DNA from: Limiplasma sp958448555
Lineage (GTDB): Bacteria > Bacillota > Clostridia > Christensenellales > Aristaeellaceae
Direction: 5' to 3'
Length of the DNA: 31,203 nt
NCBI GenBank assembly: GCA_958448555.1
Contig: CAUDEL010000038.1
Span: 1-31,203, forward strand
Under the pieces are notes generated by a model. That model was not told the origin of the DNA, made no database searches, and saw nothing but the letters and a program-made list of their open reading frames with translations. Position 1 is the first letter of the stretch, and every line of letters begins with the position of its first letter. This document shows, in pieces, positions 14,207-21,957 of this stretch. Both the position numbers and the translations under genes were made by a program.

Positions 14207-16557
14207 TCTTCACTCTCCAGTGCCCGCAGGGCGGACAAAATCGGGCTGTCGCCAAGGCTGCACCTGGCCGCCGGACGGATCGCATAGCGCAGGGGTGTCT
14301 GCGTATAGTCGATCAGCCCCAGCTGACAAAAGGCATGCAGCCCCACGCGCGCCTGCGCGTCCTCCATCCCCGCCGCCTGCGCAAGCTGTCTTAGCGTGCG
14401 GTACGCGCCGCCGCGAAGGGTCCTGTACAGCGTGCGATACGCCGCATCCCCCGCGTCCACGGCGCGGGCCAGCGTCAAAAGCGCCTCGCTGCGCGGCAGA
14501 ACATGCACCCGCGCCTCGGGCAGCCGGCTGCGCCACAGCGCCGCCTCGCCCGGCAGGAGCTCGCCGTCCAGCAGCCAGACCTCCCGCCAGTGCCCGCCGA
14601 TGCGCGACAGGAGCGGCGCGGTCAGCAGCGTGGGAAAGCCCCGCGGGTCCTCGGGCGCATCGGTGCACACATCCAGGTCCGCAAGCGCAAGCGCCCGTCG
14701 GGCCGAGGCCCGCGTGCGCGCCGCCAGCAGATGTCCGCGCCCGGCGTCCTTAAGCGCTGCCTCCAGCGCATCCCAGCCGCCTTCCTGTATACATTCTGTG
14801 TCCGGCACGGCATTTCCTGCCTCCAGCCCAAAGCCATCCAACAGGGCGTCCACCAGCGCATCCCCCGCATCGGACGCCTCCAGAGCGCGCAAGCGCGCCT
14901 GCGGCACGGGCCGCAGGGCCTTGACGTCCATCTGCAGGGAAGTCGCCCCACGAAAGGTGTTCCGGCCCAGGCTGAACACCGCGTCCACCTCGTCGGGGAG
15001 GGAGGCGGCCAGCTTGCCCTGGGAGAAGGCGATGCCGCCCAGCATGCGCCCGCCCTGGCGGAGCGTGAGCTTGAGGTGCGCCCCCTCCGCGCCCACGGCC
15101 CTGCGCTCCTCGGTCCATAGGCCGCGCGAGAGAAACAGCGGCGCGGGGTTGCCGCAGCCAAACGGGGCCATCTGCCCCACCGCGTCCACCAGCGCATCGG
15201 TACATTCCTCCAGCGTCAGCTCCGCGTCATAGGGCTGCACGGGCACGAAGCAGCGCTCCTCCGCCCTGCCGACCACCTCCTGCAGGCGCTCGCAGAACGC
15301 CTCATAGCGCCGCGCCTCCAGCGTCACGCCCGCGGCCTGCTCGTGCCCGCCGTAGCGCACCAGCAGATCGTCGCAGGCCTTGAGGCACTCGTGGATGTGT
15401 ACGCCGGGGATGCTGCGCAGGCTGCCGTGCAAAATTCCCTCATGCTCGCTGAGCACGCAGGTGGGGCAGTAATACTGCTGGCACAGCCTTCCCGCCGCCA
15501 GCCCGATGACGCCCACATGCCAGTCCCGTCCGCGCACGATGAGCGCGCGTTCACGGATGAAGTCATGTCCGGCGGCCTGCGCCTGCGCCGCTTTGACGAG
15601 CTGCTGCTCGGCGGCCCTGCGCTCGGTGTTGAGCGCGTCCAGCTCATCGGCCAGCCGGTCCGCCTCGTCGGGGTCGTCCGTCATCATCAGGCGCACGCCC
15701 TTGCCCGCGTCATCCAGCCGGCCCGCCGCGTTGAGCCGCGGGCCCAGACGAAAGCCCAGCGCCTCGCTGTCCACGGGGTCCGGGTCGCCGCTGACCCTGA
15801 GCAGCGCGCGCATGCCCTCGCGCCCGCGCCCGGCGATGGCCTTGAGCCCCAGCGCCGTGAGCACCCGGTTTTCGTCCTCCAGCGGCACGATGTCCGCCAC
15901 CGTGGCCAGCGCCGCCAGGTCCAGAAACTCCCGGCATGCCTCCAGCCCCAGCAGCGCCTGCGCCAGCTTGAAGGCCACGCCCGTGCCGCACAGGCGGCGG
16001 AAGGGATAATCGCCCAGTAGCGGGTTGAGCACCGCGTCGGCGGGGCTGGGCTCAAGCCCCAGGCCGTGGTGGTCGGTCACGATCACGCGCATGCCCAGGC
16101 GCTGGGCCATAAGCACCTCCTCGTGATTGGTGATGCCAAGGTCCACCGTCACCAGCACGCGAAAGGCTTTTGCCAGCTTCGCCACCGCCTCCGTGTTCAG
16201 CCCGTACCCCTCCTGCCTCAGCGGCGTATGGGGCTGGGCCTTCACGCCGAAGCGGCGCAGGGCCTGCGTCATGAGCGTGCAGGCGCAGATGCCGTCCACG
16301 TCGTAGTCGCCGTAGACCACCACGGGCAGGGCGCGGTCGCGGGCGTCCCTGAGGATCTCCAGCGCCTGCGCCATGCCGCTCATGCGCATGGGATCGTGAA
16401 GCTGGGAAAGCGACGGATGCAAAAAGCGCTCCGCCTGCGCCGCGTCGCTGATGCCGCGCGCGCACAAAAGCCGCGCCGTCACCCCGCCATAGGGGGAAAG
16501 CGCGGCCGCGGCGCGCCCGTCCAGCGGGCGCGCCTCCCGGGGAATGAAACGAAGCAA
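14203..16557 (-). CDS. recJ: Single-stranded-DNA-specific exonuclease RecJ
   Basis: 784 residues, longer than E. coli RecJ (about 577) but usual for Firmicutes. The DHH domain shows VVVYGDYDVDGICACTLM (~79-96), VTVDLGITNHEE, VIVTDHHGLG and ATVADIVPLEDENR. The DHHA1 domain shows RYGGHEQAAGVTLE, and the OB-fold region has QMAPFGCGNPAPLF. RecJ degrades single-stranded DNA 5' to 3' in recombination and mismatch or base-excision repair. The start is TTG at 16557 with AAGGAGG 7 bases before it; no ATG precedes the conserved region. It follows the flavoprotein gene by 28 bases. The extra C-terminal ~200 residues are the poorly conserved Firmicutes RecJ tail. Confidence 0.95.
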   Translation of the reverse strand: MLRFIPREARPLDGRAAAALSPYGGVTARLLCARGISDAAQAERFLHPSLSQLHDPMRMSGMAQALEILRDARDRALPVVVYGDYDVDGICACTLMTQALRRFGVKAQPHTPLRQEGYGLNTEAVAKLAKAFRVLVTVDLGITNHEEVLMAQRLGMRVIVTDHHGLGLEPSPADAVLNPLLGDYPFRRLCGTGVAFKLAQALLGLEACREFLDLAALATVADIVPLEDENRVLTALGLKAIAGRGREGMRALLRVSGDPDPVDSEALGFRLGPRLNAAGRLDDAGKGVRLMMTDDPDEADRLADELDALNTERRAAEQQLVKAAQAQAAGHDFIRERALIVRGRDWHVGVIGLAAGRLCQQYYCPTCVLSEHEGILHGSLRSIPGVHIHECLKACDDLLVRYGGHEQAAGVTLEARRYEAFCERLQEVVGRAEERCFVPVQPYDAELTLEECTDALVDAVGQMAPFGCGNPAPLFLSRGLWTEERRAVGAEGAHLKLTLRQGGRMLGGIAFSQGKLAASLPDEVDAVFSLGRNTFRGATSLQMDVKALRPVPQARLRALEASDAGDALVDALLDGFGLEAGNAVPDTECIQEGGWDALEAALKDAGRGHLLAARTRASARRALALADLDVCTDAPEDPRGFPTLLTAPLLSRIGGHWREVWLLDGELLPGEAALWRSRLPEARVHVLPRSEALLTLARAVDAGDAAYRTLYRTLRGGAYRTLRQLAQAAGMEDAQARVGLHAFCQLGLIDYTQTPLRYAIRPAARCSLGDSPILSALRALESEE

Positions 16558-16585
16558 GCTGCGGCCTCCTTACAGGGCAGGCTTG

Positions 16586-18142
16586 TCAGGCCTTTTTCTC
16601 CTCATGGTACTCCTGCTCGGTGTTGACGTTCCAGATGTTGTCCTTGGTCTTGACGCCGGCCACCAGATTGTCCACCGCCTCAAAGGAGGTGACCATGGAG
16701 TGGTCCATGTTGTTGTAGCGGTGCTGGCCGTTGCGGCCCACGCAGTAGAGGTTTTCAAAGGAGCTCAGGTAGGAGACGACCTTTTCCATCTCGTCGTAGG
16801 TGTCGAAATAGGCGGGATAGGCCTTCTGCACGCGCTCGCGGTGGCTCATGCGCACCTGCTCCGGGCTGTCGATCACGCCCATGGCGCACAGTTCGCGCGC
16901 CGCCAGCGCCACACATTCCTCTTCGCTCATGTTCCAGAAGGCGTCGCCCTCGTCGCAGAAGTACTCCAGCCCGATCCACACCGTATGCTCCGGGTCACGG
17001 ACCAGATAGGGCGACCAGTTGTTGAAGATCTGGATGCGGCCGAGGCGGACGTTGGTGTCCTGCACGTAGATCCAGCAGTCGGGCACGATGTTGCCAAGCG
17101 TCTTGTGACTGGTTTCGTTTTTGAGGTTGAGCCGGTCCACCAGCAATCCCACGGTTACAAAGTCGCGGTAGGGCAGGCCCGCCGCCACCCGCGCCACGTC
17201 CGCGGGCACATCGTTCATGCCGGCCACCAGGTCCTTGACGGGCATGGAGGAGAAAAACACGTCCGCCTCCGCCTCATGCTCGCCGTCCGCGTCGCGGTAG
17301 CGAAGCGCCTTTGCGCGGCTGCCCTCCGTCGTCAGACCCACGGCCTGCGCTCCCAGCACAATCTTTCCGCCCATCCTCTCCACCTCGGCGGCCACGGTTT
17401 CCCACAGCTGGCCGGGGCCGTACTTGGGATAGCGGAATTCCTCAATCAGCGAGGTCTGCACATGCTTCATCCGCTGCTCCTTGGAGATGAAGACCTTGGA
17501 GAACATGTCCCTGAGGATGCCAAAGATGCTCAGTTCCTTGGTGCGCTGCTTGCCCCAGCTTGCGTCGATCTCGCGGGGATGGCGGCCCCAGAGCTTTTCG
17601 GTGTAGCCCTCAAAGAACATGCCATAGAGCTTTTTGCCGAAGCTGTTGATGTAGAAGTTCTCCAGGTTGTCGTTGGGGCGCTTGTGAATCGTCGCGCCAA
17701 GAAAGCTCAGGCCCACCTTCATGGTGGTGCCAAAGCCCATGGTCTTGAGCGTCTCGAGCTTGAGGCTGATGGGATAGTCAAAGAAGTGCCTGTCGTAATA
17801 GATGCGGCTGACGCGGTTTCGCACGAGCATGACGCGGTCCTCGCGCTCGGGGTCGGGGCCGCCCTCGGCCAGGGGCACGGGACGCCCCAGCGTCTTGTCG
17901 TCAAAGGAGGGCGCGCCCTGCAGAGGCATCATTTGGCTCCACCAGTCCATCACGCGCTGGTCCTTGCTGAAAAAGCGATGGCCGCCGATGTCCATGCGGT
18001 GGCCCTCAACGCGGACCGTTCTGGAAATGCCGCCGATTTCATGGCTCTTTTCCAGCACCGTTACCTCATAACCATGCCTGAGCAGCTCATAGGCGGCCGT
18101 CAGCCCCGCAGGGCCCGCGCCGATAATCAAAACCTTCTGCAT
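16586..18142 (-). CDS. NAD(P)/FAD-dependent amine oxidase / UDP-galactopyranose-mutase-like protein
   Basis: 518 residues. The N-terminal Rossmann motif VLIIGAGPAGLTAAYELLRHGYEVTVLEKS (cofactor GxGxxG ~8-13, Glu31 for FAD ribose) is followed by GGISRTV and DIGGHRFFSKD. The C-terminus GRNGQHRYNNMDHSMVTSFEAVDNL is characteristic of an FAD protein family near UDP-galactopyranose mutase and protoporphyrinogen oxidase, often found with polysaccharide genes. The exact reaction cannot be read. The ATG follows AGGAGAAAGAT, and a good promoter lies about 65 bases upstream; this is the first gene of the operon running through recJ and trpS. Confidence 0.85.
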   Translation of the reverse strand: MQKVLIIGAGPAGLTAAYELLRHGYEVTVLEKSHEIGGISRTVRVEGHRMDIGGHRFFSKDQRVMDWWSQMMPLQGAPSFDDKTLGRPVPLAEGGPDPEREDRVMLVRNRVSRIYYDRHFFDYPISLKLETLKTMGFGTTMKVGLSFLGATIHKRPNDNLENFYINSFGKKLYGMFFEGYTEKLWGRHPREIDASWGKQRTKELSIFGILRDMFSKVFISKEQRMKHVQTSLIEEFRYPKYGPGQLWETVAAEVERMGGKIVLGAQAVGLTTEGSRAKALRYRDADGEHEAEADVFFSSMPVKDLVAGMNDVPADVARVAAGLPYRDFVTVGLLVDRLNLKNETSHKTLGNIVPDCWIYVQDTNVRLGRIQIFNNWSPYLVRDPEHTVWIGLEYFCDEGDAFWNMSEEECVALAARELCAMGVIDSPEQVRMSHRERVQKAYPAYFDTYDEMEKVVSYLSSFENLYCVGRNGQHRYNNMDHSMVTSFEAVDNLVAGVKTKDNIWNVNTEQEYHEEKKA

Positions 18143-18203
18143 ATCTTTCTCCTGTCGTGATCGGTCGTACTTTGCCGGAAAGATGGTTTTTCCGTCATAA
18201 AAC

Positions 18204-18232
18204 AGTATAGCTCACTTATACAGATTTTGCAA
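18204..18232 (-). promoter_or_regulatory. Sigma-A-type promoter for the flavoprotein-recJ-trpS operon
   Basis: On the minus strand TTGCAA (18227-18232) and TATACT (18204-18209) are separated by exactly 17 bases. Start codon at 18142. The A+T-rich patch contrasts with its surroundings. Confidence 0.7.
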
Positions 18233-18277
18233 AGCCTAATTTCTGCGCGGCAGGGGGCGGAAAATTTCCCCCAACCC

Positions 18278-18308
18278 TTGACAGACCGCCACGGGCCCGT
18301 GGTATGCT
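18278..18308 (+). promoter_or_regulatory. Promoter with 19-base spacer and palindrome, upstream of aldo/keto reductase
   Basis: TTGACA (18278-18283, perfect -35) and TATGCT (18303-18308) are 19 bases apart, longer than the usual 17. The spacer ends in a perfect 14-bp palindrome CCACGGGCCCGTGG (18289-18302). Long spacers with a dyad inside are the hallmark of MerR-family-controlled promoters; no regulator gene is adjacent. About 45 bases upstream of the ATG. Confidence 0.5.
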
Positions 18309-18353
18309 TGAAACATCTGACGGCCTGAGCCGTTCCATAAGGAGGGCGCGCCC

Positions 18354-19505
18354 ATGATCTACCGTGATTTCCAGGATATGAAGCTTCCCCTGCTTGGCTT
18401 CGGGGCCATGCGCCTGCCGCTGCTTGCGGACGGGTCGGAAAAGGTGGACGAGGCGCAGGTGCGCCGGATGACCGCCTATGCCCTCAGCCACGGTGTGCGC
18501 TACTTCGACACCGCCTATTTCTATCACAAGGGCGAGTCCGAGCGCATCATGGGCCGTGTTCTGAGCGACTACCCCCGCGATTCGTTCCTGCTGGCCACCA
18601 AGTTTCCCGGTCACATGCTCTCCGAACGCCGCGATCCCGCGGCCATCTTTGAGGAGCAGCTCAAAAAATGCGACGTCTCCTATTTTGACTTCTACCTCCT
18701 TCATAACGTCTCGGAAAGTTCCGTCGGGATCTACACAGACCCCGGCCTGGGCATCCTACCCTACCTTTTGCAGCAGCGGCGCAACGGGCGCATCCGGCAT
18801 CTGGGCTTTTCCAGCCACGGGCAGATGGATAACCTGCGTGCGTTTGTGGAGCGCTACGGCAGCGAGATGGAGTTTTGCCAGATCCAGCTCAACTACCTGG
18901 ACTGGACCTTCCAGGACGCCAAGGCCAAGTATGCGTTCCTCACGGAACGCGGCATCCCGGTTTGGGTGATGGAGCCCGTCCGGGGCGGACGGCTGGCGCG
19001 GCTGGAGGCGGCGGACGAGGCGCGCCTGCGGGCGCTCAGGCCCGGGGAAAGCCCGTCCGCGTGGGCTTTCCGTTTCGTACAGGACCTGCCCAACGTGGCC
19101 ATGGTCCTCAGCGGCATGTCCAGCATGGACCAGCTCACGGAAAACGTGGAGACCTTCGGGCAGCCAAAGCCGCTCACACCCCCGGAGCGGGAGGCGCTTT
19201 TGGATATCGCCGAGCGCATGAAGCGCTTCGTGCCCTGCACCGCCTGCCGCTACTGCTGCGACGGCTGCCCCGCGGGGCTGGATATTCCGATGCTCCTGGC
19301 GGCGTACAACGAGTTTCGCCTCACCTCCGCTCCCGCCGAGCGCATGGCGGCGCTGGAGGAGGGCAGCCGCCCCTCGGCCTGCCTGAGCTGTGGGAAATGC
19401 GTCAGGGCCTGTCCGCAGGGCATCGACGTCCCGGCGCATCTGGCGACGTTTGCCAGGGGACTTGAGGCCCTGCCCCGATGGGCGAAGCTGTGCCGGAAGG
19501 GCTGA
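18354..19505 (+). CDS. Aldo/keto reductase with C-terminal 2[4Fe-4S] ferredoxin domain
   Basis: 383 residues. The AKR barrel occupies about 1-280: GFGAMRLPL, the tetrad residues in YFDTAYFYHKGESE (Asp and Tyr), LATKFPG (Lys) and YLLHNV (His), then HLGFSSHG and LSGMSSMDQLTEN. The C-terminal domain has two clusters of pattern CxxCxxCxxxCP: CTACRYCCDGCP and CLSCGKCVRACP. This architecture is common in anaerobic Firmicutes. The protein probably couples NAD(P)H or ferredoxin electrons to reduction of a small carbonyl or related substrate in the cytoplasm; the substrate is unknown. The ATG follows AAGGAGG with 8-base spacing. Confidence 0.93.
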   Translation: MIYRDFQDMKLPLLGFGAMRLPLLADGSEKVDEAQVRRMTAYALSHGVRYFDTAYFYHKGESERIMGRVLSDYPRDSFLLATKFPGHMLSERRDPAAIFEEQLKKCDVSYFDFYLLHNVSESSVGIYTDPGLGILPYLLQQRRNGRIRHLGFSSHGQMDNLRAFVERYGSEMEFCQIQLNYLDWTFQDAKAKYAFLTERGIPVWVMEPVRGGRLARLEAADEARLRALRPGESPSAWAFRFVQDLPNVAMVLSGMSSMDQLTENVETFGQPKPLTPPEREALLDIAERMKRFVPCTACRYCCDGCPAGLDIPMLLAAYNEFRLTSAPAERMAALEEGSRPSACLSCGKCVRACPQGIDVPAHLATFARGLEALPRWAKLCRKG

Positions 19506-19518
19506 GGTATTTTCTGGC

Positions 19519-19547
19519 TTGTCTCTTGGCCTCCCTTTTGGTATAAT
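19519..19547 (+). promoter_or_regulatory. Promoter of the cation efflux gene
   Basis: TTGTCT (19519-19524) and a perfect TATAAT (19542-19547) are separated by 17 bases. Transcription would begin about 45 bases before the TTG start at 19602. Confidence 0.72.
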
Positions 19548-19601
19548 GATCGGACATCGCCGCATATACCGGCCATATCCATCCAAAGGAGGCGCTGTGC
19601 C

Positions 19602-20765
19602 TTGACCGCATGGCTGATTCGACGCTTTATCCGCGAGCCGTCCCGTGTAGAGGACCCGGACGTGCGCGCCGCCTACGGCACGCTGGCCGCGGCCACGGGA
19701 ATCGCGGTCAACCTGCTCCTGTGCGCCGGCAAGTTTCTCATGGGGCTATGGAGCGGGTCGCTGGCCATCATGGCCGACGCCGCCAACAACCTCTCCGACG
19801 CCGCCGGAAGCATCGTCACCCTCATTACCACCCGCCTGGCGCGAAAGCCCGTCGATCAGGAGCATCCCTTCGGGCACGGGCGCATGGAATACCTGGGCTC
19901 GCTGGCCGTGGGCGCCCTGATCGTGCTCATGGGATTGCAGCTCCTGCGCGACGGCGTGGCCTCGGTTCTCAGCCCCGAGCCCCTCACCATCTCCTGGGTG
20001 GTCGTGGCCGTGCTGACCGCCTCCGTCCTCTTTAAGCTGTGGCTGTTCTTTTTCTACCGCAGGCTGGGAAGCGCGATCCGCAACGGCACCCTCCTGGCCG
20101 CCTCCAAGGACAGCCTGGGCGATGTGCTTTCCACCGGCGCCGTGCTGCTCAGCGTTCTGGCCTATCTGGCCTTCGGCTGGGCCATCGACGGCTGGATTGG
20201 CCTTCTGGTGGCGTTCGTGGTGCTCAAGGCGGGCTTTGAGGTCTGCCGCGACACCGTGGACAGCCTGCTGGGCGGCAAGCCCGACCCCGAAAAGATCCGG
20301 CAGATCCGCGAGCTGCTCCTCTCCCGCGAGGGCATTTTGGGGATTCACGACCTGGTGCTGCATGACTACGGCCCGGGCCGCTGCATCGCCTCGGTGCACG
20401 CGGAGGTGAGCGCGGACGCCAACATCCTAGCCATCCATGAGGTGATCGACGACGCCGAGCGCGAGATCGGGGAAAAGATGCACATGGCCATCTGCATCCA
20501 CATGGACCCCGTGGTGACCTCGGATGAGAACGTCAACCGCGTCCATCAGCAGATGTCAGACTTTCTCAGGAACACCGATCCCTGCCTGAGCCTGCACGAC
20601 TTCCGCATGGTGCCGGGCCAGGGGCATATCAACCTGATCTTCGATTGTGTGACCCCCGCGGGCTACAGGGGGCGCGACGAGCTGCTCAAGGCGCTCACGG
20701 CCTATGCCCGCTCGCTGGATGACCGCTACCGGCTGGTGGTGCAGTTCGACACCGACTACACCTGA
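19602..20765 (+). CDS. Cation diffusion facilitator transporter, manganese-type signature
   Basis: 387 residues; six membrane helices within about 25-215, then a cytoplasmic metal-binding domain. The start is TTG, supported by AAAGGAGG nine bases upstream and no in-frame ATG before the first helix (MTAWLIRRFIREPSRV). Helix 2 carries MADAANNLSDAAG, with Asn62-x3-Asp66, and helix 5 carries SKDSLGDVLSTG with a Dx3D pair. Zinc-type CDF proteins have Hx3D in helix 5, so the Nx3D/Dx3D pattern points to Mn2+ (or Fe2+) efflux by proton antiport; this is by family rule, not proof. HPFGHGRMEYLGS between helices 2 and 3 is the family signature. Confidence 0.92.
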   Translation: MTAWLIRRFIREPSRVEDPDVRAAYGTLAAATGIAVNLLLCAGKFLMGLWSGSLAIMADAANNLSDAAGSIVTLITTRLARKPVDQEHPFGHGRMEYLGSLAVGALIVLMGLQLLRDGVASVLSPEPLTISWVVVAVLTASVLFKLWLFFFYRRLGSAIRNGTLLAASKDSLGDVLSTGAVLLSVLAYLAFGWAIDGWIGLLVAFVVLKAGFEVCRDTVDSLLGGKPDPEKIRQIRELLLSREGILGIHDLVLHDYGPGRCIASVHAEVSADANILAIHEVIDDAEREIGEKMHMAICIHMDPVVTSDENVNRVHQQMSDFLRNTDPCLSLHDFRMVPGQGHINLIFDCVTPAGYRGRDELLKALTAYARSLDDRYRLVVQFDTDYT

Positions 20766-20795
20766 GCGGCAAATCCCCCCACAGGCAACAAAACC

Positions 20796-20843
20796 GCCCT
20801 CCCCCTGCGTTGTGTAGGCACCAACGCAAAGGAGGGCTTTTTT
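20796..20843 (+). terminator. Rho-independent terminator whose stem contains the next gene's ribosome site
   Basis: The outer stem GCCCTCC (20796-20802) pairs with GGAGGGC (20831-20837); the inner stem TGCGTTG (20806-20812) pairs with CAACGCA (20822-20828). T6 follows at 20838-20843. The GGAGG in the descending arm lies 9 bases before the ATG of the LCP gene and is its only ribosome site. Confidence 0.8.
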
Positions 20844-20844
20844 C

Positions 20845-21696
20845 ATGATGCGTTTTCCCAAGCGCGCCGCCGCCCTGGTGTGCGCGGTGCTGGTGCTCCT
20901 GACCTCCCTGAGCGCGCAGGCCGTGCCCTTTAGCGTGCTGCTCATCGGCGTGGACACCGCCGGCGAGGCGGGCCGCAGCGACGTGATGATGCTGGCGAGC
21001 GTCGATCCCGAGGCGGGCGATATCCGGCTGGTTTCGTTCCTGCGCGACCTCTACGTCTCCATCCCCGGCCACGGGAAGGACCGGCTCAATGCCGCCTATT
21101 TCTATGGCGGCGAGGCGCTTCTCAAGCGCACGCTGGAGGAGAATTTCGGCGTCAGCGTCGATCACACCCTGACGGCGCATTTTCCTACGCTGGTGAGCGC
21201 CGTGGACCTGATGGGCGGCCTGGAGGTCGACATCACCGAGGCGGAGCGGGAGCAGCTCAACAAAATCCTGCAGGATTACAACCGCCAGGTGGGTCTTTCC
21301 CAAAACGACGGGCTGCTGGAGGAGGCTGACACGCAGCTTCTCGGCGGCCGTCAGGCGCTGAGCTTCTGCCGCATCCGCAAGATCGACAGCGATTTTCAGC
21401 GCACCGGCCGCCAGCAGCGCCTCCTGCAAAGCGCGGCGGAACGCCTGGTGGCGCTGGAGCCGCTGCCGCTCATCCGCCTGGCCCTGACGCTCCTGAGCGA
21501 GGTGGAAACCGATCTGGAGCTGCGGGACCTGGCCGCGCTGGCCCCGCTGCTGGGGCAGGAGGATCTGGAGATCCGGGGCGCGCACGTGCCCTTTGACGGA
21601 ACCTATGCGGACGAAACCATCAGCGGCATGATGGTCCTGACCCCGGACCTTTCCGCCAACCGCTCGCAGCTCAGGCGCTTTTTGGAGAGTGAGTGA
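20845..21696 (+). CDS. LytR-CpsA-Psr (LCP) family protein
   Basis: 283 residues. The N-terminal signal sequence or anchor (about 1-26, AAALVCAVLVLLTSLSAQA) is followed at once by the LCP core: FSVLLIGVDTAG, GRSDVMMLASVDPEAG, LVSFLRDLYVSIPGHGKDRLNAAYFYGG, VDLMGGLEVDI, and the arginine-rich ALSFCRIRKIDSDFQRTGRQQRLL. LCP enzymes attach teichoic acids or other lipid-linked glycopolymers to peptidoglycan at the outer face of the membrane. The conserved Asp and Arg residues that bind the polyprenyl pyrophosphate are present. It is short for an LCP (many exceed 300) because it lacks the cytoplasmic N-terminal extension and any C-terminal domain. The ATG (two in a row) directly follows a terminator hairpin that includes its ribosome site. 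Confidence 0.92.
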   Translation: MMRFPKRAAALVCAVLVLLTSLSAQAVPFSVLLIGVDTAGEAGRSDVMMLASVDPEAGDIRLVSFLRDLYVSIPGHGKDRLNAAYFYGGEALLKRTLEENFGVSVDHTLTAHFPTLVSAVDLMGGLEVDITEAEREQLNKILQDYNRQVGLSQNDGLLEEADTQLLGGRQALSFCRIRKIDSDFQRTGRQQRLLQSAAERLVALEPLPLIRLALTLLSEVETDLELRDLAALAPLLGQEDLEIRGAHVPFDGTYADETISGMMVLTPDLSANRSQLRRFLESE

Positions 21697-21713
21697 ACAT
21701 CGTACAAACGCAT

Positions 21714-21742
21714 TGAGGCCCCTGCCAGATGGCAGGGGCCTC
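21714..21742 (+). terminator. Left copy of a 29-nt terminator hairpin (direct repeat)
   Basis: Stem GAGGCCCCTGCC / GGCAGGGGCCTC with loop AGAT, 18 bases after the LCP stop. It is repeated exactly at 21912-21940. Followed by AGTTTGTCG, not a T-run. Confidence 0.85.
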
Positions 21743-21914
21743 AGTTTGTCGAAAAAGTCCGCCTACGGCGGCCTTTTCCGCCAGATGCTTAAGAAATGTT
21801 TGCGCCCAAGGGCGCAAACTCCCCGCCCGCCCGGCAAAGCCGGGCGATACGAATCCACTTTGGAGGGCCTGCGGGCCCTCCAAACCTCCCGGAAAGGGTT
21901 TGTCAGCAGTCTGA
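21741..21914. repeat. Hairpin-chain intergenic element, copy 2 (no inserts)
   Basis: This is the compact version of the element at 10563. It starts TCAGTTTGTCGAAAAAG and ends TTTGTCAGCAGTCTGA. Four stems: CCGCC-tac-GGCGG (21759-21771), TTTGCGCC/GGCGCAAA (21799-21818), CGCCCGGC-aaa-GCCGGGCG (21828-21846) and GGAGGGCC-tgcg-GGCCCTCC (21862-21881). The first stem differs from copy 1 by a compensated pair (C-G here, T-A there). It lies between the convergent LCP and OppA genes and has no coding signs. Confidence 0.87.
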
Positions 21915-21940
21915 GGCCCCTGCCAGATGGCAGGGGCCTC
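21912..21940. terminator. Right copy of the 29-nt terminator hairpin (direct repeat)
   Basis: An exact repeat of 21714-21742, followed on the plus strand by TTTGGGTTATTGG. It lies 17 bases past the oppA stop on the minus strand. The two copies bracket the hairpin-chain element as the different pair at 10537/10983 does. Confidence 0.82.
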
Positions 21941-21957
21941 TTTGGGTTATTGGCTTT

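Noticed and set aside
14203..16557. RecJ motif change DLGIT as inactivating
   Set aside because: The residue after Asp varies among RecJ proteins (Cys or Asn in others); the aspartates and DHH are intact.
16544..18160. 538-codon plus-strand open frame
   Set aside because: Mirror frame of the flavoprotein gene; its compositional bias is that of an antisense shadow.
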